Source: Chrysogorgia sp. JL179-B06
Taxonomy: Eukaryota > Cnidaria > Anthozoa > Scleralcyonacea > Chrysogorgiidae
Assembly: GCA_035772405.1 (NCBI GenBank)
Contig: JAYKKM010000439.1
Location: 248,001-312,000, forward strand
Direction: 5' to 3'
Length of the DNA stretch: 64,000 bases
Position numbers and translations under genes: made by a program. The notes below the pieces were generated by a model. It had not been told where the DNA came from. It ran no database searches and worked only from the letters and a program-made list of their open reading frames with translations. Every line of letters begins with the position of its first letter. The first letter of the stretch is position 1. Positions 1 through 8,917 of this stretch are shown in pieces.

Positions 1-975
1 GTGATATTTTCCTTTGGCTTTACCAGCACGACTATGAACTATCCATTCTTTCCAGTGGTCTTCATCTTTGAACAGTCTGTAGACTATTTTGGATTTTAAT
101 TTTGGCAAGGAGTGTTCTTTATTAATTTTCTTTCCTTCACTATGGCAATTATTGTTGTTAATTTCTTTCATATCTGTTGCAGCAGTGGATTCACAGTCTT
201 CATCTGTGGCTTTATTTTGATTGCTTGATTCTCTATCAGGATGCTTTTCATCAATTGGCAGTACTTGCTCTCTGGGTTCTGTTTCATCTCTGTTCACAGT
301 TCTCCTTTCCTGAATCGACTATACATTCTTCTTTTGTTCACATTGTCGGTGTGAATCAGACGACAGGTGTGTACTCTCACATATTCACATCCATGATGTT
401 TCACCAGAACTTGTTTATTCTCCTGTCCAATTACTGACCCTGGTCCTCTCCATTTATCACTGATATTGCATCATTGCAGCTTCGAACATTGCTTCCTAAT
501 GCACGTTTTATCTTCTTTGAAGATTCACTTTGGATGAAAGCTTCTCTTGCAGATCTCATTACAGCTAAATTACATTCAACTTTTACGCTAGACACATTAT
601 CATAGCTGGTAATTTATCATTCAGAACACTTGGCATATTTGGATCCCTTCTAAATACAATCATGTTTAACTATTGTGTCCATGTAGCGTGCTTTTTGCAC
701 GGCCCAGGATGTAGCTTTTTCCAATGAACAATTTGTGTCTTCCATCACTTTCTTATCTGACTGTTTGATGACTCCATTATGTCTTTCACACAGTCTATTT
801 TACCAATGGTTTTCTCCTGCTACTTTAATTGTGTATAGCACACATCTTCCGGTACTCCTCGTTAGCAAATTGACCTCCATTGTCTGCTAGGAATCTCTGT
901 GGTTGACCAAAGTAACTGATCCAAGTTTTGACAATATAATCAACTATAAACATGTTTGGTGAACAACAGACTTTT
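1..975 (-). pseudogene. Retroelement integrase fragment
   Basis: Read on the minus strand, roughly 830-965 translates to an integrase-core stretch containing ADNGGQFANEEYRKMC, with the DNGG typical of the second catalytic aspartate. About 1-110 encodes a basic stretch (HWKEWIVHSRAGKAKGKY) of a kind found downstream of integrase in cnidarian retroelements. Stops and frame changes lie between these islands, so this is a relic. Protease and gag relics of what looks like the same element follow at 1090-2746, in the order expected for its minus-strand coding direction. Whether it is Copia-like or Gypsy-like cannot be decided because no reverse transcriptase is seen here. Confidence 0.6.
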
Positions 976-1089
976 CAATGGCTGTTGTTCACTAAACATG
1001 GTTATAGTTGAGTAAGGTTGCTGCTTTCTTCATGGCTGCTTTTGACATCAGTAAAGGTATATGTCAACATCAATCACATCAGTTTCAAG

Positions 1090-2165
1090 ATTTGGATCCT
1101 ATGACAGCTACAATTACCACTTTCTTTGTTCACATAACTGGTTTTCCGTTTCCAAATTTGAATGCAGTAGTTGATGGCTTCTCTTCAATGTTATCTTCAT
1201 TCGACCAGCTGTCTCTGTAACATTCTAGCCATTTTCTACCACATACAGTTTGTGTACATCCAGAATCCAGAACTGCACAACTAAACTCTCTCCTCCGCAG
1301 AGGCTTCCAATGCGGTAGAGGGGGGTAATGGGTTGAGATAAGGAATGCGCTAGAGGGTAATGGGACGAGAAAACCGTTGAAAATCGGAACGCGGGCGAGC
1401 GGAGAAAAGAGAGGAGAGAGAGGAAGCCTCTGCAAGATTTCAGGCGATATCTTGACAAACTCGGCGATTTCTTGTAATCCGTTATATATCTCGGTAATTC
1501 TTTTGTTTCTCGTTCTAATTTTTCATGTAAGGAGACACGCGACCAAGAGCGTTTGGCTGACGGCTTAATTTTTGTATTTTAACGTTGTTTTGATGCGATG
1601 GAAGAGCCTGATGATAATTTACACTCGAGCCAGGAGGCAGTTGCTGTTGATATGAACTGTTCTGTAGGTTCTGAAGTCGATATTTTGAGCACATCGTTCC
1701 AAGATATCTCGATCGATGTTAGGTTTGTCTAGAACAAACGGGACAACAAGTTTTTCCGCTGCGCCAAGCTAGAAGAAACTCTGTACATGAATTATTGAGA
1801 TTATAAACGTATATGTCCTGTTGCTAGTCTCTCGAATATATCAACATGAATTATTCAGATTAACGTATGTCGTGATTGTTGCTCTCTCGAATATATCACA
1901 GCGGAGATGAATTATTCAGATTAACGTTATGTTGCACTCTCGAATATATAAAAGATTGCACCCCCGGTTTGGCGCCATATTTGGCCTGAAATCTGGCAGA
2001 GGCTTCCTCTCTATCCTCTCTTTTCTCCGCTTGCACGCGTTCCGAATTTCAGCGGTTTTCCTCGTCCCATTACCATCTACCGCATTCCTTATCTCAACGG
2101 AAGCCTCTGCGGAGGAGAGAGACAACTAAAGGTTTCGCCAACAAACACTTTTATCACATCAGCTT
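1090..2165 (-). pseudogene. Retroelement aspartic protease, split by a MITE
   Basis: The minus-strand frame at 1130-1280 encodes CAVLDSGCTQTVCGRKW, with the D-S-G catalytic loop of retropepsin-like proteases in the variant DSGC form. The upstream codons (VFVGETF) lie at about 2131-2165. The inserted element 1286-2121 separates the two parts, flanked by a 9-bp duplication. An undisrupted copy of the same protease segment lies at 23103-23330, which allows a direct comparison. The fragment is not expected to be functional. Confidence 0.65.
1286..2121. mobile_element. Mutator-like MITE with 9-bp TSD
   Basis: The element begins CTCTCTCCTCCGCAGAGG and ends with the inverted complement. The arms are about 130-150 bp long and imperfect (about 1286-1440 and 1990-2121). 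Both sides carry the same nine bases, ACAACTAAA (1277-1285 and 2122-2130). The empty site is preserved at 21756-21774 and 23292-23310 in other copies of the host retroelement. Long terminal inverted repeats with a 9-bp duplication are the signature of Mutator-like (MULE) elements. No transposase frame is present. A partial copy of the end sequence is at about 34083-34155. Confidence 0.75.
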
Positions 2166-2746
2166 CAGGATCATTGGAATAGGCTTATATTTTCTGTCTT
2201 TCCATCTGTATCCTGATTTTGATTCTCATACGCATCAGGAAATTTACGTGCCCAATGGAATTTGCTATCACAGATGCTGCATCTTGAAACATTTCCTTGA
2301 AAGTCCAGAGGGTTTAATTTTCTTGCTCCACTTGACGCTGCTGCATCTCTGTTTTGACTATCCTGATATCTTCATTGTGGTCGCCCATTGTTGTCGTAGC
2401 CACTTCCTCTTCCTTGATCCTTCGCGGTGATCCTCTGTAAGCTCCTCTTCCCTTCTTCGATGATTCTCCATAGAACACTGGTTTTTCTTTATCTTTTCCC
2501 CGAACTAGCGAAACTTGGTGAGACTGTATCGCCATAAATTTTGATTAACTGCTTCGTCATCGCGTCATATTTCAACTCGGTAATTGTCGCTCTGCATAAT
2601 TTCATCTGTTCTTGGTTGAGATTCGCTGAATTCAACACTCGGTACGCTAATACACCATCAGGCAGTGTCATCTGGTGATCCTTGATTTTGGTATACAATT
2701 GTTCAAATTTTATCAAGTGGTGCATCGTTGACGGTACTGCTACCAA
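2166..2746 (-). pseudogene. Retroelement gag and zinc-knuckle fragment
   Basis: The minus-strand frame at 2489-2746 encodes a gag-like helical stretch (for example MTLPDGVLAYRVLNSANLNQ) matching the fuller copy at 23654-23923. The 2166-2490 segment carries the remains of the zinc-knuckle linker. The original ATG is not in this copy, and the frames are interrupted by short insertions and deletions relative to the 23.6-24.2 kb copy. Confidence 0.6.
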
Positions 2747-3614
2747 ATCTTTAATTGATTGTATTATGTTTCATTGATTATATTTACATATTACAAACAG
2801 TTTATCGACTTCATACTTTACACGCTCGGGAATAGATATTTTCTCTCTCGCGCTCAAACAACAACAGTCTTTCCCGCCCACTTGTATGTTTCTCTCACGT
2901 GATTGGTCAAGAGATTCAAACAGTTCAGGTGTTGACAGCTATGGAAACAGAGGTACTAGCAATTATAGTAGTAGAAGTAATGAATTTAATTACAGTACTT
3001 AGCTGCTTTTACAGCAGAGGTATTATCAGATGTAGCTGCAGTAATGGACCTTTAACCTTATAGAAAAAACCGCAATTCATTCTGGTAGTTCGATATCACT
3101 TCACTTCTACAGTATGTGAAATGGCCGCCGCAAGGCGAGTATTTTACGTCGAGGAAGAATTGACCGATTTACATGACTTTTTCTTTTGCGAAGACAAAAT
3201 GTAATCATTTCTATGGAACAAGGAGCTGCTTAATTACATTCTGTAGAAAAGGTAAAGAAAACGTTGGTGTCATTGTCGAGAAAATTGAATTCACAGAGTT
3301 TGAAGAGTCGAGTGCTGTTCGCACAAAACATTCAAGTTTTGACAATATAATCAACTATAAACATATTTGGTGAACAACAGGCTTTTCAATGGCTGTTGTT
3401 CACTAAACATGGTTAGAGTTGAGTTTGCTTTCTTCTTCATGGCTGCTTTTGACATCAGTAAAGGTATGTCAACATCAATCACATTTGGATCCTATGACAG
3501 CTGGAATTACCACTTTCTTTGTTGACATAACTGGTTTTCCGTTTCCAAATTTGAATGCAGTAGTTGATGGCTTCTCTTCAATGTTATCTTCATTCGACAA
3601 GCTGTCTCTGTAAC
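2747..3614. repeat. Dispersed/tandem repeat unit, copy 1
   Basis: This noncoding stretch is nearly identical to 22365-23250 and partly to 24232-24990. A conserved core near 3010-3160 (rich in GCAG and GCCGCC motifs) also appears, diverged, at 56405-56510. It includes a short inverted repeat around GGTGAACAACAG...CTGTTGTTCACTAA (about 3371-3407). It may be the LTR or untranslated part of the flanking retroelement, but no clear TG...CA ends were identified. Confidence 0.65.
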
Positions 3615-3620
3615 ATTCTA
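3615..3620. other. Polinton target-site duplication, left copy
   Basis: ATTCTA lies directly outside the left inverted repeat and is repeated at 21713-21718 outside the right one. The empty site, CATTCTAGCC, is intact in the repeat copy near 23238-23247, confirming a 6-bp duplication as expected for Polintons. Confidence 0.95.
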
Positions 3621-4133
3621 AGTAGTATAGAGAGTGGGGCTACGAGCTCAATTTTTACATATTCAATGTTGAACGCGAATATAATCACCAAAACATCACC
3701 AAATTTTCACCAAATCCCAAACCCCCAAAAGTTCGATGTCATTTCGGTAATTCTAAATTTACAACATACATCAAATAAGACCACAAACTCGATTTATATG
3801 CTAATAATGTGACATTTCAATATTTTTGCATGTTTTTTAAAAAATAGAATGTGTCGTTTCACATTTTTCACATATTTAAAAAAGAAAGTGTCGTTTCAAC
3901 ATTTTCACGTATTTAAAAAATAGAGAGTGTTGTTTCAACGTTTTCACATTTTTTTTCAACAAACTACTGCTGTCTCAACTCACGCGCGAAAAAAAACCAC
4001 TAGATTTTCAAGTCTAGTGGTGATGTTTATCCAAATGGATAGCAAAATGGTGCTCTTTTGATTGGCTAACAACATTGACTAACAAATAGCCAACTACTCT
4101 ACGAATTAGTCTGTTTGTTCACTACTCTCAGTG
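3621..4133. repeat. Polinton left terminal inverted repeat
   Basis: This is the reverse complement of 21197-21712. It starts AGTAGTATAG. It contains three to four imperfect tandem copies, with a period of about 38-40 bp, of a unit built on AGTGTCGTTTCA...TTTTCACATATTTAAAAAA (about 3815-3957). It also contains a short hairpin (3997-4020) and, at its inner end, the last codons and stop of the gene that ends at 4106. Similarity stops exactly after CTCTCAGTG at 4133. Confidence 0.95.
3997..4020. terminator. Hairpin in the TIR next to gene 3' ends
   Basis: CCACTAGA (3997-4004) pairs with TCTAGTGG (4013-4020) and is preceded by a run of A. The right TIR carries the same hairpin, with one base of the stem changed, about 90 bp after the polymerase stop. 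Being just downstream of the last gene at both ends, it could help end transcription or act in replication or integration. The role is inferred. Confidence 0.35.
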
Positions 4134-4618
4134 TCTACCACCTCGCTCCTAAAATGATGGTCGTACACGTGTTTCGATGTTATAATTCCTCCCGACAACA
4201 AGCCCAAGAAAGGTACGTACGGTGTCACAATCGCGACAATACTCTCAACGTCTTTCTTTAGTAACGGATCTTTTTGTAGTTCGTCGTTTAGTTCCTCAGG
4301 GTTCTCGATAGCGTTCAACCCGTCTAGTAAGCTGGCGAATTTGCTGATTAGCAAGTCGGTGAGAAAAGCGTTTGCGATCTCCATTCTCTTCAACTCGTGT
4401 TGACGCCATATCTTATCAATAACTTTCGCGGACGCTTTTTTAATGTACGCTTCGGACTGACTCACCACACCGTCACCAGACAGTCTAATAAGTTCAGATC
4501 TCCTAACGTCAATATTGTCTTCCACAGTTGAGGTGTCGTCAGTCTCCTCAACTAATTCCTCAATCGTGGGGTTTTCCTCACTTTTGCGTTTTACCATCAC
4601 GCTATTACTTATACCCAT
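4106..4618 (-). CDS. Conserved Polinton protein of unknown function, 170 aa
   Basis: The frame has an acidic, polar N-terminus, a helical middle (about residues 65-130) and a short hydrophobic patch near residues 135-150 (PYVPFLGLLSGGIITSK). I have no firm function; proteins with a similar ending are familiar from cnidarian Polintons. It is the last gene of the left minus-strand block, and its ATG lies 3 bp beyond the stop of the ATPase gene. Its last eight residues, TESSEQTD, are encoded inside the terminal inverted repeat and are therefore shared with the end of DNA polymerase B at the other end. Confidence 0.75.
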   Translation of the reverse strand: MGISNSVMVKRKSEENPTIEELVEETDDTSTVEDNIDVRRSELIRLSGDGVVSQSEAYIKKASAKVIDKIWRQHELKRMEIANAFLTDLLISKFASLLDGLNAIENPEELNDELQKDPLLKKDVESIVAIVTPYVPFLGLLSGGIITSKHVYDHHFRSEVVDTESSEQTD

Positions 4619-4621
4619 ATT

Positions 4622-5221
4622 TTATTGCGGAATAACAACTTCGTGACTGTATGGATAACGCAGTGAGATTTCAAGTCTAGCATACTTATTATTTTTTAAT
4701 GTGGTCACAATCGTCGATGCTTCTTCTTTGCTAATGTCTCCAAGGTAATCGTCAATGACAACCTTCATATCACTCTTACTCGGACAGTAAAAGCAAACGA
4801 GCTTACTAATGTTTTCTCTATACGGTTTCGCGATCGACGTCAATTGTTGTGTGATGACAATAACGCTCAACATAAAATGTCGCGCACTAAAAGCTAAGTT
4901 GACCAACTGACTAGTCCTATTCTTAACATCTTGAGAACTTGCACAGTCATCCAACACGATCAGAGTGTTAGTGCCTTTAAAAACATTTGTTACACACTTG
5001 AGAACAGCATCGACATTGTCCTGTGTGCAGTCTATCGCTAACACGTCGGGGTCGCGCACATATTTCCAATCTTGGTACGCTTTGTTCCACTCGAAAGTAG
5101 GGCAAATCAACACGATGTAGTCAAATTTACTAAAGTACTCAGATTCCAATGTTTCCAGCAAATAATGCGTCTTACCACAAGCTGTCATACCAACAATTAA
5201 CATATTAAACGGAGTCTCCAT
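4622..5221 (-). CDS. Genome-packaging ATPase (FtsK/HerA-like)
   Basis: The 199-aa protein has a Walker A motif GMTACGKT at residues 11-18 and a Walker B motif TLIVLDD at about residues 86-92. A sensor-like stretch (SVIVITQQ) follows. This matches the compact A32-type packaging ATPases of Polintons, adintoviruses and poxvirus relatives, which pump DNA into preformed capsids. It lies between the capsid gene and the terminal 170-aa gene. The size fits the short Polinton form. The substrate and role are inferred from family membership. Confidence 0.88.
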   Translation of the reverse strand: METPFNMLIVGMTACGKTHYLLETLESEYFSKFDYIVLICPTFEWNKAYQDWKYVRDPDVLAIDCTQDNVDAVLKCVTNVFKGTNTLIVLDDCASSQDVKNRTSQLVNLAFSARHFMLSVIVITQQLTSIAKPYRENISKLVCFYCPSKSDMKVVIDDYLGDISKEEASTIVTTLKNNKYARLEISLRYPYSHEVVIPQ

Positions 5222-5236
5222 TAACTCACGTTTGAT

Positions 5237-6475
5237 TTAATACTGGATTGATTGCAACCCATTGTTCATGAAGTTGACCAACCCATCACTCATCACAAAC
5301 ACCCTGCACATAACGTTCGCAGTCGTCGCTTTCTTAGTGATTTCAAGAAGCACGCCGGATTGTGTGTTCACAATTTTTTTACCAGTGGCGACGTTGTAAT
5401 TATCTTGAACGCTCCTCAAGTCAATGACCAACGCAAAGCCATCTTTATAGAACTTCTGTATGGTTATGAACTGAGCGTGTTCTTCACCCAACCCAAACAG
5501 TCGCTTCGCTTCTGCGTAGAACTTCGACTTTGGAATACCCTGTGAGTACACGCTATTTGGCACGCCTTCAATCGTGACTCTAACACTCTCGATATTTGGG
5601 TAAAGAAACTCCTCGCTGTCTGTTCGCACCTTATTCGTGAATAGCAACACGATTGCCTTCATGCTTTTTCTTGGTAGATTAATGTTTTCATTCACAATGG
5701 TTGTGCCTTTGTCCCATTCGGTGGTTTTCATCAACGTGATGTGCTCATATGACAAACTACGACCACTTGCATAGCCTGACGTTATTTCATCAGCAAGCTC
5801 CTGGTTATCGATCGTTTCATACTCGAGCTCGAGATTCTCCAGAGTGTATCCACCCACAGCGCTACCGGATTGCGCCACCATGATGTCTGTGGCCTTCGGA
5901 AGTGTGATCACATACTGCAAGTTGTTGTTCATGCTAAAAGGGGCGTACAACCCGTGGTCGTTCATGATCTTACCGAGCTTAATCCGCTGCTTCGTCCCAA
6001 TCACACCAAACATCAACGCGTCACTAACTTTAGCGACGTTCCCACTCGTCGCACCACTGTCATCCTTAGAAATTAGCTTTCTCAAGTTCTCACCACCAAC
6101 ACCATAGTCAATCATTTGGTCTCGCGCAGTAACACTTTCCCAAAGGTCGCGATAAACACCAGTGTAATTTTCCCCATTGTTGTCATACACAGTCTCCCCA
6201 GCTAGTTTCACAACAAGCTTCTCAACCAACAACTTACTAACATTATTCAAGAACCAGCTTTTGGCGTTCGCATTCTTAAAGTCAAACACTAGACCCAACG
6301 ATCCAGGCACCAAACAGCTGCTAACCTTGAGCTTTGGTATGTCAATGTAAAGTTCCTCACCAGGACTGACTTTATTAGGGTTCAACGTGATTACGTGTTG
6401 CGTTCTCACCCCTTTTATGACACCCATGGTTGCTCGTCTAAAACCAGGACTCAACTCTGCTGACGTGACGTTCAT
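5237..6475 (-). CDS. Major capsid protein (double jelly-roll type)
   Basis: The 412-aa protein is rich in beta-prone segments and has the features I associate with Polinton/adintovirus major capsid (hexon-like) proteins. There is an N-terminal GVIKGVRTQHVITLNP segment, a YIDIPKLKVSSCLVPGS stretch, a central loop around the YDNNGENYTGVYRDLW region, and a C-terminal half with alternating hydrophobic strands. It sits directly upstream of the packaging ATPase (15-bp gap), the usual morphogenesis pairing. The ATG overlaps the sequence AGTATATGAACG, and an AGTATA motif recurs near other starts in the element. The fold is inferred; a structure prediction should show two tandem jelly rolls. Confidence 0.78.
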   Translation of the reverse strand: MNVTSAELSPGFRRATMGVIKGVRTQHVITLNPNKVSPGEELYIDIPKLKVSSCLVPGSLGLVFDFKNANAKSWFLNNVSKLLVEKLVVKLAGETVYDNNGENYTGVYRDLWESVTARDQMIDYGVGGENLRKLISKDDSGATSGNVAKVSDALMFGVIGTKQRIKLGKIMNDHGLYAPFSMNNNLQYVITLPKATDIMVAQSGSAVGGYTLENLELEYETIDNQELADEITSGYASGRSLSYEHITLMKTTEWDKGTTIVNENINLPRKSMKAIVLLFTNKVRTDSEEFLYPNIESVRVTIEGVPNSVYSQGIPKSKFYAEAKRLFGLGEEHAQFITIQKFYKDGFALVIDLRSVQDNYNVATGKKIVNTQSGVLLEITKKATTANVMCRVFVMSDGLVNFMNNGLQSIQY

Positions 6476-6497
6476 ATACTTTACATATGTTTTATCG

Positions 6498-7901
6498 CTA
6501 CCGTTTTAGCTTGTAATAATCATAAGCAAACCACGCAAGTACCACCGCGAGTACCCACAGATTTTGAGCCAACCAAGCGAGACCCTTTGCACCCAACGTC
6601 AACATATTGTAAACTAAGTTAGCCAACCCAACAGCCCATGGACCCATCTTCACTATCGCGTTCTTAACAGCCTGTGCGAATGACCTCGTGGCCATAGCGC
6701 CCCTCATAACAGCGGACCTCCCAGCGATAATAATTGTTGTTATAATTCCAGCCACTGAAATCGCTACAGCGCTCAACCCAACCATATTTTCTTTAGTCCA
6801 TTTCTTGAATCTCTCTAACCTAGACAAGTCGTTGTTTCTGACCTCATCAACAATAATTTTATTAGCTTCTTCGTGTTCTGGTTTGAGACCTTCCCGAAGT
6901 CGTATGCTATCCGCTTTCAACTCAGCTGTCTCACTAACATTTTTATACCGTCGTTCTTTCATTGGGTCAGTCTCGTTTAGAGCTTTCAAGCGGTAGCTGT
7001 TGGCTGTGATTTCTAAAGCGTTTATCACCACGTCATTTGGACCCACTGGATTCAATACGCCTGCGATTTCTCTCAATATTTGCTCTCCGCCACCAACCTC
7101 AGACGTCACACCATCGCTTAGCTCACTCTCTCGTGACTCCACCTCATCTTCAACCCTATCAGAAACGCTCGAAACAATAGCGTCTGTCAATTCTTCTGTT
7201 GGCGCTATATCCTCAGACCTCAACTGTGCGTCAACCACACCACTTGACGTGTTTTTGTGTTCCTTTCCAGCTCGCTTGATGAGTTGTTTGAACTCTTTAA
7301 CGACTTTAGCAGCTTCTTTTGCGTTGCTATACTGAAACGTCTTACCTTGGTTCCTTGAGACAACAACTTTTACATCTCTAAACACAATACCGCTTTGCTT
7401 ATCCCTCTTATCGAAAGTTATGGTTGACCCATCAATGAGCTCCTTTGAGTTCGGTCCATCTGCCTTTCTAATGTCCAATCTTAGAGCATTTTTGAAGAAG
7501 TCTTTTTTGTCTCTTACTATTGATGTCTTTATAGTTTGTCCAAGTCTCTCCGTTTTTGGTATGTCTTTAAGCGCGTCGTCTAAACCTATTTTGGAGCTCT
7601 CTGTTGGTGCTGCGAGGACTTTTATAGTCACCGTCTTACCATCGTCAATAGACGGCGTCTCTTTTTCTTTAACCCCTCTTCTATCCTGTTCGTACTGCAA
7701 CTTATTTATTCTCTCATACAATTTGTCATGCTTGATACGCACGATGTCTGGCATGTCATCACCAACGTGTGCGTCGGTAATTAAACTATAGTCTCGAGTG
7801 AGTTTTTCGAGTTCGTTGTTTATTTGATCGTCGGTGTACCTATCAAGTCTATCGAAGTCCTCCATCTCAAAGTCGTCGAGACCTCCCACACCTTCAGTCA
7901 T
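6498..7901 (-). CDS. Membrane-tailed Polinton protein A, 467 aa
   Basis: A long charged N-terminal region (about residues 1-360, Glu/Lys/Asp rich, probably largely helical or disordered) is followed by about 97 hydrophobic C-terminal residues with several candidate membrane helices (for example SVAGIITTIIIAG, AWLAQNLWVLAVVLAWFAY). The tail is closely similar to that of the neighbouring 316-aa protein (about 73 of 94 positions by eye), so the two arose by duplication. The family looks familiar from cnidarian Polintons, but its function is unknown to me. A virion or membrane-active role is conceivable because of its place next to the capsid gene. Confidence 0.8.
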   Translation of the reverse strand: MTEGVGGLDDFEMEDFDRLDRYTDDQINNELEKLTRDYSLITDAHVGDDMPDIVRIKHDKLYERINKLQYEQDRRGVKEKETPSIDDGKTVTIKVLAAPTESSKIGLDDALKDIPKTERLGQTIKTSIVRDKKDFFKNALRLDIRKADGPNSKELIDGSTITFDKRDKQSGIVFRDVKVVVSRNQGKTFQYSNAKEAAKVVKEFKQLIKRAGKEHKNTSSGVVDAQLRSEDIAPTEELTDAIVSSVSDRVEDEVESRESELSDGVTSEVGGGEQILREIAGVLNPVGPNDVVINALEITANSYRLKALNETDPMKERRYKNVSETAELKADSIRLREGLKPEHEEANKIIVDEVRNNDLSRLERFKKWTKENMVGLSAVAISVAGIITTIIIAGRSAVMRGAMATRSFAQAVKNAIVKMGPWAVGLANLVYNMLTLGAKGLAWLAQNLWVLAVVLAWFAYDYYKLKR

Positions 7902-7903
7902 AT

Positions 7904-7960
7904 TACATTAGCTCACATTTTGAATATCGCTTTCTGGTATCCATGAATCACGTTCGCTTT
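7904..7960 (-). pseudogene. Relic of the integrase 3' end
   Basis: The minus strand here reads DSWIPESDIQNVS followed by a stop, nearly the same as the last codons of the integrase gene at 8918-8965 (NSWIPESDIQNVS). It lies between the two membrane-tail paralogues, at the same distance upstream of the 467-aa gene as the real integrase end lies upstream of the 316-aa gene. It is a footprint of the tandem duplication and is not itself expected to be expressed. Confidence 0.85.
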
Positions 7961-8911
7961 CTAGTTTAGATAATTGTACGCAAGCCACGCGAATGTCACC
8001 GCAAACACCCACAGATTTTGAGCTAACCAGGCAAGACCCCTCGCGCCTACCACCAGCGCGTCGTAAACTAAGTTAGCTAATCCAACAGCCCATGGACCCA
8101 TCTTCGTTATCGCGTTCTTAACAGCCTGTGCGAACGACCTCGTGACCATAGCGCCTTTCATAACGTTAGTCCTCCCAGCGATAATAATGGTTGTCATAAT
8201 CGCAGCTACTGAAATCGCTAAAGCACTCATCCCAACCATATTTTCTCTAGCCCATTTCTTGAACTTCTGAAACCTGTCAATGTCGATCTCTTGTCGCTCT
8301 CTAACCTCTTCTATTTCCCGCTGTTCAATAAGCACGTCTTTAGCCTGTATGAGTCCAATCACTCTTTCGGCTAGATTAACGTGCTCTTCGCTCCCCACAG
8401 TTGTGAGATCTTTTTCACCAAGCTCTACCATTCTCTCACCCGCTTTGTCTATCAAGTCTCGAAAATGGTTTGCTTTTATTTGCAATGTACCAGCGTCGCC
8501 TATTCTAGACTCACGCAGCATATTCTCGCTTGGATTGAGTGTGATATTCAACTCGCGATTCTCGATTGGTGTTAGTCCAGGTATGTCGACGTGCTCCGCG
8601 CGCGTGGTGTCTAACAATGACGCACTCCTCGCAACACCTTCGTAGTCTTTTGCGTTGTCACTAATCCGCGTCTCAATATTGCTAAAAGCCTCCTCCACGC
8701 GTCGACGCTCCCTTCTACCATGTTCGCGAGCCAACCCGCTCCTCACTTTAGTTAGTCTAACTTTCTCGCCGACTGTAACGTTTGGGTCGTCCCAAGCTAG
8801 CTCACTATCTTTAGTGGCTTTTTCAAGACTACGCTCTAGTTCGTCGTCGGCGACATCTTTGTATTCGTTAGAGCTACCCATCTCAAGGTTGTCGAAACCG
8901 CCTTCAGCCAT
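7961..8911 (-). CDS. Membrane-tailed Polinton protein B, 316 aa
   Basis: This is a shorter paralogue of the 467-aa protein. It has a charged, helix-prone N-terminal part (about residues 1-220) and a hydrophobic C-terminal tail from about residue 223 (ENMVGMSALAISVAAIMTTI and following). The N-terminal halves share only a loose pattern (short acidic start, then Glu/Arg-rich), while the tails are highly alike. The tail is therefore the constrained part. The ATG lies about 7 bp beyond the integrase stop. Confidence 0.8.
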   Translation of the reverse strand: MAEGGFDNLEMGSSNEYKDVADDELERSLEKATKDSELAWDDPNVTVGEKVRLTKVRSGLAREHGRRERRRVEEAFSNIETRISDNAKDYEGVARSASLLDTTRAEHVDIPGLTPIENRELNITLNPSENMLRESRIGDAGTLQIKANHFRDLIDKAGERMVELGEKDLTTVGSEEHVNLAERVIGLIQAKDVLIEQREIEEVRERQEIDIDRFQKFKKWARENMVGMSALAISVAAIMTTIIIAGRTNVMKGAMVTRSFAQAVKNAITKMGPWAVGLANLVYDALVVGARGLAWLAQNLWVFAVTFAWLAYNYLN

Positions 8912-8917
8912 ACTACA

